A DNA stretch of 64,000 nt from Lumbricus terrestris (taxonomy: Eukaryota; Annelida; Clitellata; Crassiclitellata; Lumbricidae). The position numbers and the translations under genes were made by a program. The stretch covers positions 32,709,280 through 32,773,279 of the forward strand of contig OX457047.1 of NCBI GenBank assembly GCA_949752735.1, given 5' to 3'. A model generated the notes under the pieces. That model saw only the letters and a program-made list of their open reading frames with translations, had not been told where the DNA came from and ran no database searches. How positions within the stretch are numbered: the first letter of the stretch is position 1; the number at the start of each line of letters is the position of its first letter. Shown here one piece after another: positions 46,101 through 55,452 of the stretch.

Positions 46101-49100
46101 TCACGCATGTGCGCGCACACACACCCGCGCGCACACACACTGCACAATTAATCATGCGGCATGAGGAATAGTAGGAAGTGACACATTCCATTATCAGCCT
46201 GGCCTGGGGTGCCAGTGGATGATAGACATGCATGTAGTTTTATTATCTGTGTATAGGACAGAGACCTGGATTTTGACATAAATGTGTGGTCAGATTTGTA
46301 ACATAGGCCCGGTAGCTGCGTTAAGCGCCTTTGTGAGGTTATTGTAAGGCGCTATATAAATGTTATGTCTTTTAAAGTCTTTTAAAGCATAATATATGTG
46401 TTGTACACAATATAAAAAACTGACATCACTTTGTATGTATGTATGTATATAAACATTTATATAGCGCCTTACAATAACCTCACGAAGGCGCTTAACGCAG
46501 CTACCGGGCCTATGTTACAAATCTGACCACACATTTATGTCAAAATCCAGGTCTCTGTCCTATACACAGATAATAAAAGATGTTATGATTACAGAGCGCC
46601 TCTGAGTACCCAGGTAGGTACCTTGAAGGGGCGCTATATAAATTGCGATTGGTTTGTTGTTATTATTATTATACATCTAGCGCTCTTGAATAACCTGGTG
46701 CTTTAGAAGTTTGGAGATAGTGATTAAAATGTAGACTGCCATTGTCTATGGTTGTATCAGATGTCTTTTCTCATATCATCCATCTTTCTCATATCGTATC
46801 AAATTTTGCATTTGCATTGCCCTTATCAGTGCTAGCTAGTCTGTAGGATCATTTGTGTAGCATATGCAAATAATATATCGTATCATATAATAGTGAGCAG
46901 TTAAGTCATCATGCATTATTGACCAGGCTCAGCTATACAAATAAGTTCTGTGAACATTTTGTTATGCAAAGCCTGAAAGTAATGTTGGCCCCAGGCCACT
47001 CAAGCATTACCTGCATTTAGCAGTGCCCCGTAGCTAGCCAGCCCTTTGAATTTTACTTCTGTGTCCTGGGTATTTTAAATATGGGTTGTTGGTGGCTCGA
47101 GTAAGTGATGTATAGCCGATGTGGTTCGTGACTGTATGAGTCACGCTTATAGACATTTTTGGCTGTTTTGAGCACTTGGGCTGAAGTAGATTTTGTTGAC
47201 AAATGTTTGCATCGAGTGTCGTCAGCTTTTATTTGCCACTCAAGTGTATTAACTTTATGACGTGCATTACATTCTGGTTAATTTTAATATGTTTTTGTGT
47301 TGCTTCGATGGCAAATATATAATTGGCACTTAGGGATAAATGTGGAAAGATATTTCTACGCTTACAATTTTCCTAACTGGCTAAGTAGTGATACATGTAT
47401 TTATGTATATATTTCTGTTCGATTAATATGGCACCATCTAAGTGAATAGCTGGGGGGGTGTGGTCAGACATTGATTTATGTGGACGTGGGGTGTGCAACA
47501 AAGACTTCCATGGGTTCTAAGAAAGACTGGGGGTTGAACCCCACAACCCCCTTCAATTCTTACCGTGAGAGTCACTGAGTCAACACGCACATGTGTGGAA
47601 ACCCAGCCAACGATTATTTTCTCACAGGAGGGCCTTCACTTGAATATTCGAGACTTTAAACATGTGGCACAGATGAAGAAATTAGTCTTCCTAATGCAGA
47701 CTTTACTTGGTAGTAAGAAGTCAAGAGATTTAAATACTGATATGCTTCCTAGGGCTCTTACTGAATCATTTACAAAAAATTAAACTCAAAGCTGTCTTTT
47801 TTTGCTGTGCAATAAAGCCGGAAGCGCTTCTGAGTAATCCCTTGAGGAAGCACTATACAAATACAAGGTAAATACTGAATGAATGAATAATATCTTTTGT
47901 TATAATCACGGGAAGAAATTACAATTAAACATTTCAAGACAATTTTTATCGGTCTTACTGTGATGTTTGTTTTTGCTTTCATTGTGTTGTAACAGAGGGT
48001 TGATTGTATGACGAAATTGGTTGATGAATTGATCGTGAAAATAGAGGAACTGCTCCAACCTAATCCAGGTTAGCCATGTCACTTAGTGTTGCACGTAGTA
48101 GGACTATACAATATTTGCAATATTTCTTTGTGTGCACTTCTGAGAAACTTGCAGGTTGAAATCTCCTCAAAGCACTATAGGATCCTGAACGAGTGGGTGT
48201 TGCCATAATTCATGATCTTTTTTTATACAGTTCAGTGGCTAGTTACTAAGAATGGCACAATACTTATATCATGCATGACGCCATAGGCGCAACCACCCTA
48301 TGGGACCTACGGGACGCGTCCCCCCAACTTTTGAGTGGTCCCCTAAAATATTATGGTCCCCCAACTTTCAGGACGTGATTCATTTCGTTCCCGAACTTTT
48401 AGGACGTGATTGCACCTATGCATGACGCATTGTTACTTTGTTGATAGTATAACGTGTTATCAAATATTGTGTTGTGCTTGGCTTTTGGGGCAATAGATGT
48501 GGTTTTGAGTTTGTTCTCAAACAGTTAATAACAGTGTCTCTCTGACATGGTTTTAAATGTGGCTGGACGGTCATGGATGGCCTCCATGCACTTGTTTTCA
48601 AATCTGAATGCCATCCTGACACTTATTCCGCCAGCATACACTGAAAAGTTAATGACCGTCCAAGCACTTCTTTTGTTACACTTTAAGTGCTGCTCTCTGA
48701 TAAAGACTTACTGACTTTGAATTTGCTATTAGTACTTCAAGCAGCAAACTAGACAAATAGTAAATAAGTTCTGAGTACTGAAATGCAATGGTAAAGAGCA
48801 TGCAGGCTCCAAAGTATAACCACCAGGTCATGTTGTTGGATCAGATAATTACTTGGGTGATATGTCAAGCAAATAGCTGAATATGGAATAGCTGAAACTA
48901 TAAGCTTATTAATTTAAGACTTTAAAAGAGCTTTTTCTGATGGGCTTGGGTCTTGTGTTTCTTTCTAAGCGTCACGTGCACGTATGGTGGCTCTGAAATC
49001 CATCAATAAGGTTCGTGGTCAGGCCAACCAGACCCTCTACCCGCAACCGGAAGGACTGCTCGGAGAATGCATGCTCAAACATGGCAGAGAACTGGGATCG

Positions 49101-52100
49101 GATTCACTGTTTGGTAGGTGCTTCAACCTCACATCTTTGAAGATTCTGTAATATTCTTTTTCTGCAGTCCTCAACTCTTTGAAGATTGTAAGCTACAATA
49201 TTCATTTGATTGTGACTGACATTTTCTTTTTTCTGTAAAAACCCAACTGTGCAAGCCTTCCTTCAAGTACCTCATCAAGTGATAGAAGGGATTCTTATCA
49301 GTTGGATGATTTAGGTTTCTTGTGCTGTATGAGACTGTGCAATGTGTTATTCTATTTACTATATATCTATGCTGTCAACTTCCTTGTCTTCTGTTCCAAG
49401 TATGAAATAAGAAAAGTTGCCTGCCAGTTGTAAGAGCAATGTTGTGCAGTGTTAGAACCTTACCCCAAATTACTTCTTTATTTTAAGTGAGTAGGTAAGT
49501 ATGTTCTTTGTTTATCAAACTGTATAACCACACTTCAAATGGTTTAAATGAAATTAAAGCATTATAAAGCATTTTTGTTAAAAGCGATATGTGTGATTAC
49601 ATGATGGTTATTGGCAGATTAATTGAGGGTAAACTGACCAACCCAGAGGAACCTGGAAGAGAGGTTAGCCAGTTGTTATGGTTGAGTAAATAAATGTTAA
49701 TGCTCACAGCTCAGTGATGGATAACGAGGAGTTGTACAGTAAGTGAGCAATGGCCATGATGCTCATGATGATGATTACAGCTATATTTGGGCTTAGGGAC
49801 CATGGCCAAGGTACATCTGAGATGTTGGACCATGACTGTACTGGGTCCTGGATTTGTACGTGGAGTTGCAGACTGCTTGTAGCAAAGTCATTTGCAGTGA
49901 GCCTAGATGCTTTGCTGTTTCTAGGCCAGTCGCTGATAGAGATCGGCGAAAGCTACAAGCAGTTGGCCGAAGCCAAGTATACACTGGAGGACACAGTTAA
50001 GCAGAACTTTCTGGAACCACTTCACCATCTCAAGGGCAAAGATCTTCATGAGGTTCAGGTAAGATTTTGCAACATATATCAGCATCATCAGATTTGCTGT
50101 TTTACTATTCTTTGTGAAAACAATGACGTGGAGAAAACTGCACAGCGTCAGTTATACTCACATTTTATCAATAAATCTATAACAGGGTATCAGTATCATC
50201 TTTGGGTAGTTTCTTTGTAGGAGGAGATGCAAAATAAATAAATAAATAATAATAATAAGACGATTTATATAGCGGCATAGCTCACCCGAGGCCGAAAGAA
50301 AGGGCGCTGTACATTAGATCACAAGTTACAGGCAATTATACGATTGTTTACAAAATACTATGCTATTTTCATTTTGCCAGATATGATACCCGATATCATA
50401 AGACTGGAGGCATTTGAAATGTGGACCTGAAGAAGAATGGAGAATATCAGCTGGACAGAGCATAAAACAACTGAAGTGTTGAGAAGAATTGAAGAAGAAA
50501 GAACACTGACAGGAACGATAAGATAAAGACAAAAGAAATGGATTGGACACATGCTGAGAGAATATGCTCTGCTGAGAATGGTGATGGAAGAAAAAATGGA
50601 GGGAAAAGAACAATTGGAAGACCAAGACAGATGATGATGCTAGACTGGACTTCCCTTGACTATGCGACACCTCCAAAGCTGTTCTCAATTTCACAAACTG
50701 TTGAACACTGTTTTTTCGCTTGATCTCGGCCGGGAGCACCTCTGAGTAGGTACCTTGAAGGGGCGCTATAATTTACGATTGATTGATTGATTGGATGGTG
50801 GAGGATGGATAAGAAAAACTCAAGGAGAAGGCACAGCGGAGGGTGGAGTTGTGACGTTGGACATTCGAACCTGCATGGGGCAGAAGCCTGACGAAGAATC
50901 ATTTATGCATTTTGTTATTGTGCTGCGATGGCTGAAAATTGTGCCACTTAGTGATTTAAAAAAGAATTTGTATTTTCAGCATCATCGAAAGAAGTTGACT
51001 GGCCGTCGGTTGGATTACGACTGTAAGAGACGGAAGCAGGAGAAGGGTAGGAATAGATTATCCAGTTACATTGCAATTGTATATTACTGTCTGGGTTTTT
51101 TAGTCTTGGGGATTCAAGGGTTTGAGTTCAGAGTCTTGAGCATTTTCTTCAAGCAGATTAACCATGCCAATCTTCTGGACTTACTATTTATGCTTGTATG
51201 AATGTACGTACGAACAGTGTAGACCCTTTTATGAGTGACCTGCTGACGTGAATAATCCGCTTAACATGTGAAGGTGCCTATTTTACACACGCACACGATG
51301 TTTTTTAAAAAAAACATGCAATAGAGAGACTTCAGGTCTAGGGCTTCATATTGCTCACCAACTCTTGTAGAGTCTAGCGGAAGCCTGGAGTGGGAACGTG
51401 TTGTAGACTTACTCGTCTATTTTACCGTGTTGAAGCAAAGCTAGAACTTTGCATCAGTTTTGAGAATAGTTTCAATAGATAGTGAAGTTGATATGAATCT
51501 ACTTGTACCAGTACATAAGTATTCCTGAATTTTGAAATCCTATCTGCTATACAGATTTGATTTTACCGAAACCCTTCACCTGAGAACTGTGCATTTTATA
51601 TTTCTACCTAACTGCATGTAATGACGCTTTTTCAAAGTTTTAATGTATATTTTGAGAATTCGAGGGAGAGGACTAGCCACCAACCCTCATATGCAGAGGT
51701 TAAAAAATTAAGTTGCTGGCACATGGCTGCCTCTTTGCTTGGTTCAAGTGCTGCTCTTCTTAATGAATAGTCTGTTGTGTTTATGTATTTTTCTGGTGAT
51801 TTTTCAGGAGGTACAGTAACAGACGCAGAGGTTCAGATGGCAGTTGAGAAGTTTGAGGAAAGCAAACAGTTGGCCGAAGCAGCTATGCACAACGTTCTCG
51901 ACAACGATGTGAGTTGGGGTTTACTGGATAATGATAATAATAATAATATTGATAATAATAATACTGATAATAATAATAATAATATTAATAATAATAATAT
52001 TCATTAATTAATTGAAACTGACGGACTTCTGCGCTTATGTATTATGTGATTTAGTAACAAGAGATGATAGCAAGTTTAACCGGAGTCAAATTTAAGTGTA

Positions 52101-55100
52101 CAGTGACTAAGGGAGACAACTTTGTTCCTATCTTTGCCCCCGCAATAAGTAAGGCTTCCCCATCCTTGTCCCATCCCACATGTTTTGTCCATATACCCAC
52201 CCATCTCACAGATATTCTCCCCATCCTGACAGGCAGTGCTCAAAGTGTTCAAAAGAATTGGCTGAACGCCTCGTACCTTTCCAGGCTGTGCTGACCTAAT
52301 AAGCGGCAGGACAGCACAGAGATTTGAAAATAAAAGCATGGACGCTGTCCATGACCATCCAGGCTCGCTTTAAGTCCTGACTTACATGTATACATTCATA
52401 CATACATAGATCACTCAATCATTTGCCCACTGCTTAAAGATTTTTTTATTCCTTTGTTCGGGAGCGCCTCTACTCAGAGGCGCTCCCGACTGCAGCGCGG
52501 ACTGCAGCAGAGTTTCACACGAAGCGCTGAGCAATTGCTAGTGAAGGACTTGCCCAAGGTCCTTACGCGGCGACTTGAGGTGAATTCGAACCTGCAACCC
52601 TTCGGCTGCAAGACAACCAAAATACCAACTACACCACCGTGCCTGCTGTATAAAGATGACTTTATACAACAGAAAATGCAGGAACCGCTCTCTGAAACTA
52701 GTATGGACATTAGCGTAGATGAACAATTAAAAGTGGCCGTGCAAGCAAAACATTTGCGAATAACACATTGACCTTGACTATATTTTCCGTTTATCTTGTG
52801 CATTGTTACAGGTGGAGCAGATCTCTGAGTTGTCTTCATTCATTGTCGCTGAGCTGGAATACCATCGTCAGTGCACTTCCATCCTCGAATCATTGACAGA
52901 GATTCTTAAATCAAAGTAAGATCGAAATGCAGCTATGATGTACGTGCTTGCAACCGTATCGAAAGTTCAGAGAGTTCTGGAAGTGGGTGGTTACTGTTTT
53001 GTGCCATAGTGGATAGGAAAACCCGTGGGACTGATAAGTTCTGCTAATCCCATGATACGAGTTACTTTCATTTCGCAATCATTTATATGTATGTGCGCTT
53101 GTTATTAGCGCACCTTCTAGGGTTTCTACTCAGGAGCGCTCCAAACTATAGCACGGACACTGCATCGGAGTTTTACGCTGAAGCGCTGAGCAATTGTGAG
53201 TGAAGGACTTGCCCATCGTCCCTATGCGGCGGCTTGAGGTGGATTTAAAGCTGCTACCTTTTGGCTGCAAGGCAGCGAACATACCCACTACACCACTGCG
53301 CCCCACATATTTCATGTCTGCATTCATTTTAATTTTGGTTTTGTACTTTTAGGTATTTTTTAAGGCATCTTGCAGGTGTTTTTGGCTATATGCATATTTG
53401 ACATTGTGATCCTGTGGTCATTTTTAGTGTGAAACACAAATGCTACCTAAGCTATGTAGCTGCTCTACAGCTTTTCTTTATAGCTTGCATTGTTTTGTTA
53501 TTTGTAATTATTAACTTCTGTTGCTCTCTTGTCTAACGCTCAAAGCTTCAATCAACGACAGAGCAGAACAAAGCTGTAATTAGGTCAATTACCAGAAGAG
53601 CAGTTGGTAAGTTTTTAGTAGCAACATTTATATATATAGCACCTCCTCAAGACATCAATTTCGAAGTCCTGTTGGTAGAGAAAAGTCTTTACACATTAAA
53701 TCATAGCACTTCAGTTTGGGCAGTGGTTAAAGTGGCTTGGGTGAGCAGTGGGAACTGGGAATGCTGAATGCATGAGCAGCGGGAACGCTGATGAAAAGTT
53801 TTATTGGAACGCATGTGTTTCCAGGGTTCCATCATGACGAGCAGTGGGAACGGAAGCAAAGAACTTCTAGATCAGTGGGAACACCGTTCCCACGCGTTCC
53901 CAGTTCCCACCCACTTTCAATCCTGAGTTTGGGTCCATTTGTTGTACAGGCAATCGAGCATCCAGTTCAAAGGTCTCTTCCAACTCCTTTGTAGGCTTGA
54001 AATCATGTGACAAGTGGCTATCTATCTGGCTGTACTTGTAGGTGTGAGCAGGCGCAGTCGAGACCTCGTTCCGATCATGTGGCAAGGAGAATTATGTCCG
54101 ATGACTCCAACGGTTTCAGTAGGTCGCCAACCGGCAGCTCCAGGTTCAGCACGTCCGACGTCGAGTACTACCCTGCGACTTCGCCAACCATCGCATCACC
54201 TACTAAAGGTACGCAAATGCCAAATGGTCTTCACTGGGGTAATGATACTTCACGAGGTAATGGCTTCAGCTTAAACGTGTATGACATTGATCATGGGGGC
54301 ACGGTCGTGTAGGGTTTGGTGCCTTTGAGCTGGAAGGTTGTGGGTTCGATTCTACCTCAAGCTGCCACGTTGGGACCCTGAACAAGTCCTTCACTTGTAA
54401 TTGCTCATGCGCTTTGACGTGAAACTCCAATTCAGTGTCCGCGCCGTTGTCAGGAGCGCCTCTGAGTAGAAATCTTGAATGGGTGCTATAACAGGTGCTC
54501 GTACATTATCGAGCCAGATCATATGCTTTTGAAGTTGTTGGACAGGTGGGGGTTGAGGTACCTTTGAGAGGATCTGTATGGGCACTTGTTATAGCGCCCC
54601 TTCAAGTTCTCTACTCAGAGTCGCTCCCGACTACAGAGCGGACACTGCATCGGAGTTTCACGCTGTAACACTGGGCAATTTGCGAGTGAAGGGCTTGCCC
54701 ATGATCCCGACGCGGCAACTTGAGGTGGATTCGAACCTGCAACCATTCGGCTGCAAGGCGACGAACATGCACACTACACCACCATGCCCCACAAAAGGCT
54801 ATCAATGTAAGGGTTCAAATTTACATGGAGCCATAGCTATTACGTACAAACATCAAGTTTGATCTCTGTGCTTAGATCGTTGCATTGACTTTCTGGTCAG
54901 CAAAGAGTTAGTTTATAAAATGTTGAACTCTGGCCAGCCGCTATACTTAAAAATCAGTTCTTAATCACCAGCAGGTCATTCTAATCATCATTGTCTTGTT
55001 CGACCTAAAGCAAGAACTGCGTTTGGTGAATGAGCTTTTCCAGTTGCTCAACCTTTTTTGCGACTCTCTCCCAACCTATGACTCACCTTCTTACCATTTA

Positions 55101-55452
55101 ATTGCAAAATCACATGCGATAAGTTAACATCTAATTGCAAGTAAATTGCGTGTGATTAAATAGGGTTATTACCCAGAATCCTCCAGGAGGCTGCTTAGCT
55201 AAAAGCTTTTGTGCAACTTCTTGTGCTTTCTTATGATCTTTCTGCTGTGCGTTTGTAGCTACAATCCAGCCATGCGCTGAGGCTCTGTACGACTTTGAAG
55301 CCGAAAACGAGGGAGAGCTGAGCTTCAAGGAAGGCAGCACGATCAATCTTGTGAGTCGCATTGATGAGAATTGGCTGGAGGGGAACGTCAACGGAAAGAC
55401 GGGATTCTTCCCCGTCTCGTACGTTAAGATTATTGTCGACGTTCCCGAATAG
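43185..55452 (+). CDS. SH3GL: Endophilin-A, complete (10 exons, 365 aa)
   Basis: BAR-SH3 protein that senses and bends membranes and recruits dynamin and synaptojanin during endocytosis and synaptic-vesicle recycling. Exons: 43185-43229, 45862-45930, 47996-48068, 48970-49113, 49925-50058, 50980-51046, 51808-51908, 52812-52915, 54042-54208, 55259-55452 (TAG). All donors are GT, all acceptors AG, and every join is in phase (1,098 nt). It starts [15 protein letters not shown], the amphipathic H0 helix. The BAR domain runs to about residue 250 with [47 protein letters not shown] and [15 protein letters not shown] Ser/Pro-rich linker (exon 9) leads to the SH3 domain from about 310 ([38 protein letters not shown]). 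The start is CACCATGT. Length is slightly above human endophilins (about 352-368 aa). Which vertebrate A1-A3 paralogue is closest is not meaningful here. Confidence 0.97.
44548..44710. mobile_element. hAT-like MITE, perfect 8-bp target duplication
   Basis: Termini CAGTGGCGTAGGCAAGG and CCTGGCTACGCTACTG; CATATTTG on both sides (44,540-44,547 and 44,711-44,718). It contains GTTAAAACCCCCCCC and CATAAACCCCCCCATG. Same family as 26,072. Endophilin intron 1. Confidence 0.93.
44878..44970 (+). mobile_element. LINE reverse-transcriptase fragment
   Basis: [20 protein letters not shown] then NWPKWG is the KDLGV..D..L.W..H block of CR1-like LINEs. Endophilin intron 1. Confidence 0.65.
45178..45314 (-). 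mobile_element. LINE 3' UTR fragment, minus orientation
   Basis: TCAATTTATCAATCAATCC is the tail, then GTAGCCAACCAACCATCAGC, and GGATCCCGTTAAGTAGGGAC matches the reverse of the 3' UTR seen at about 7,325-7,430. Endophilin intron 1. Confidence 0.65.
46080..46140. repeat. CA/CG-rich simple repeat
   Basis: CACACAGTCACGCATGTGCG then CGCACACACACCCGCGCG. Alternating purine-pyrimidine sequence in endophilin intron 2. Confidence 0.85.
46241..46575. repeat. Long inverted duplication (arms about 122 bp, loop about 90 bp)
   Basis: The left arm 46,241-46,362 starts TATTATCTGTGTATAGGACA and ends GGCGCTATATAAATG. The right arm 46,453-46,575 is its nearly exact reverse complement. The inner end of each arm is the SINE/LINE tail module (AAGGCGCTATATAAATG). 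Endophilin intron 2. Confidence 0.92.
46590..46670 (+). repeat. SINE/LINE 3'-tail fragment
   Basis: CAGAGCGCCTCTGAGTACCC then CTTGAAGGGGCGCTATATAA, followed by ATTATTATTAT. Confidence 0.8.
47812..47890 (+). repeat. SINE/LINE 3'-tail fragment
   Basis: CCGGAAGCGCTTCTGAGTAA and GAGGAAGCACTATACAAAT, ending GAATGAATGAAT. About 100 bp before endophilin exon 3. Confidence 0.75.
48282..48420. mobile_element. hAT-like MITE, 139 bp, perfect 8-bp target duplication
   Basis: Termini CATAGGCGCAACC and GATTGCACCTATG; CATGACGC on both sides (48,274-48,281 and 48,421-48,428). Inside are repeats of GGTCCCC and AACTTTCAGGACGTGATT. Endophilin intron 3. Confidence 0.92.
48546..48692 (-). mobile_element. hAT-like MITE, GGACG family, perfect 8-bp target duplication
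   Basis: Begins CATGGTTTTAAATGTGG and ends CACTTTAAGTGCTG; CTCTCTGA on both sides (48,538-48,545 and 48,693-48,700). It carries GGACGGTCATGGATGGCC and AATGACCGTCCAAGCAC, in reverse orientation to the 36,531 copy. Confidence 0.9.
50250..50335 (-). repeat. Possible SINE/LINE tail variant
   Basis: GACGATTTATATAGCGGCAT then AAAGGGCGCTGTACATTAG, preceded by AATAATAATAAG. It resembles the reverse tail module but is not the main family. Endophilin intron 5. Confidence 0.5.
50400..50660 (+). mobile_element. RTE-like LINE C-terminal fragment
   Basis: Frames give [12 protein letters not shown], then [20 protein letters not shown], the basic C-terminal block of RTE-like LINEs, followed by MMMLDW. It resembles the end of the LINE at 20.7-22.3 kb (GRRGRPNREW). 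Confidence 0.75.
50722..50795 (+). repeat. SINE/LINE 3'-tail fragment with (GATT)n end
   Basis: GGGAGCACCTCTGAGTAGG and CTTGAAGGGGCGCTATAATT, ending GATTGATTGATTG. Endophilin intron 5. Confidence 0.8.
51940..52005. repeat. (AAT)n/(GATAAT)n microsatellite
   Basis: Interrupted AATAATAATATTGATAAT-type repeat starting about 30 bp after the exon 7 donor of endophilin. Confidence 0.92.
52234..52379 (+). mobile_element. MITE, GGACG family, third copy
   Basis: Begins CAGTGCTCAAAGTG and ends CGCTTTAAGTCCTG; contains GCATGGACGCTGTCCATG. No matching target duplication was seen at this copy. Endophilin intron 7. Confidence 0.8.
52459..52655 (-). repeat. tRNA-derived SINE, minus orientation, with a hairpin at its 3' end
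   Basis: Starts with a perfect 13-nt-arm hairpin (CGGGAGCGCCTCT, 4-nt loop, inverted copy), then GAGCAATTGCTAGTGAAGG, GGTGAATTCGAACCTGCAAC (reverse B box) and CTACACCACCGTGCCTGC (reverse A box). Ends about 155 bp before endophilin exon 8. Confidence 0.85.
53105..53312 (-). repeat. tRNA-derived SINE, minus orientation
   Basis: TTAGCGCACCTTCTAGGG, CACTGCATCGGAGTTTTACG, CAATTGTGAGTGAAGGAC, GGCGGCTTGAGGTGGATT and CACTACACCACTGCGCCCCA. Full length apart from its A/T tail. Endophilin intron 8. Confidence 0.85.
54290..54500 (+). repeat. tRNA-derived SINE, plus orientation, full length
   Basis: Head GGGGCACGGTCGTGTAGGG (A-box region) and GTTGTGGGTTCGATTCTACC (B box), body CAAGTCCTTCACTTGTAATT, tail GGAGCGCCTCTGAGTAGAA and GGGTGCTATAACAG. 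It is the clearest copy for the head-body-tail order. Endophilin intron 9. Confidence 0.88.
54585..54795 (-). repeat. tRNA-derived SINE, minus orientation, full length
   Basis: GTTATAGCGCCCCTTCAAG, CTCGGAG-like body, GGTGGATTCGAACCTGCAAC (reverse B box) and CACTACACCACCATGCCCCA (reverse head). It forms an inverted pair with the copy at 54,290-54,500, about 85 bp away. Confidence 0.88.

Noticed and set aside
49750..49924. Extension of endophilin exon 5 to an upstream ATG.
   Set aside because: A good acceptor (TTTCTAG) at 49,924 and phase with exon 4 fix the exon start; the upstream frame is intron.
53547..53607. A 61-nt AG...GT bounded stretch in endophilin intron 8 that looks like an exon (frame [12 protein letters not shown]).
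   Set aside because: Its phase fits neither exon 8 (ends with 2 extra bases) nor exon 9, while exon 8 joins exon 9 directly in phase and matches the family. It is at most a cryptic exon.
54290..54365. tRNA gene.
   Set aside because: A and B boxes are present but the cloverleaf is not, and the sequence runs into a SINE body.
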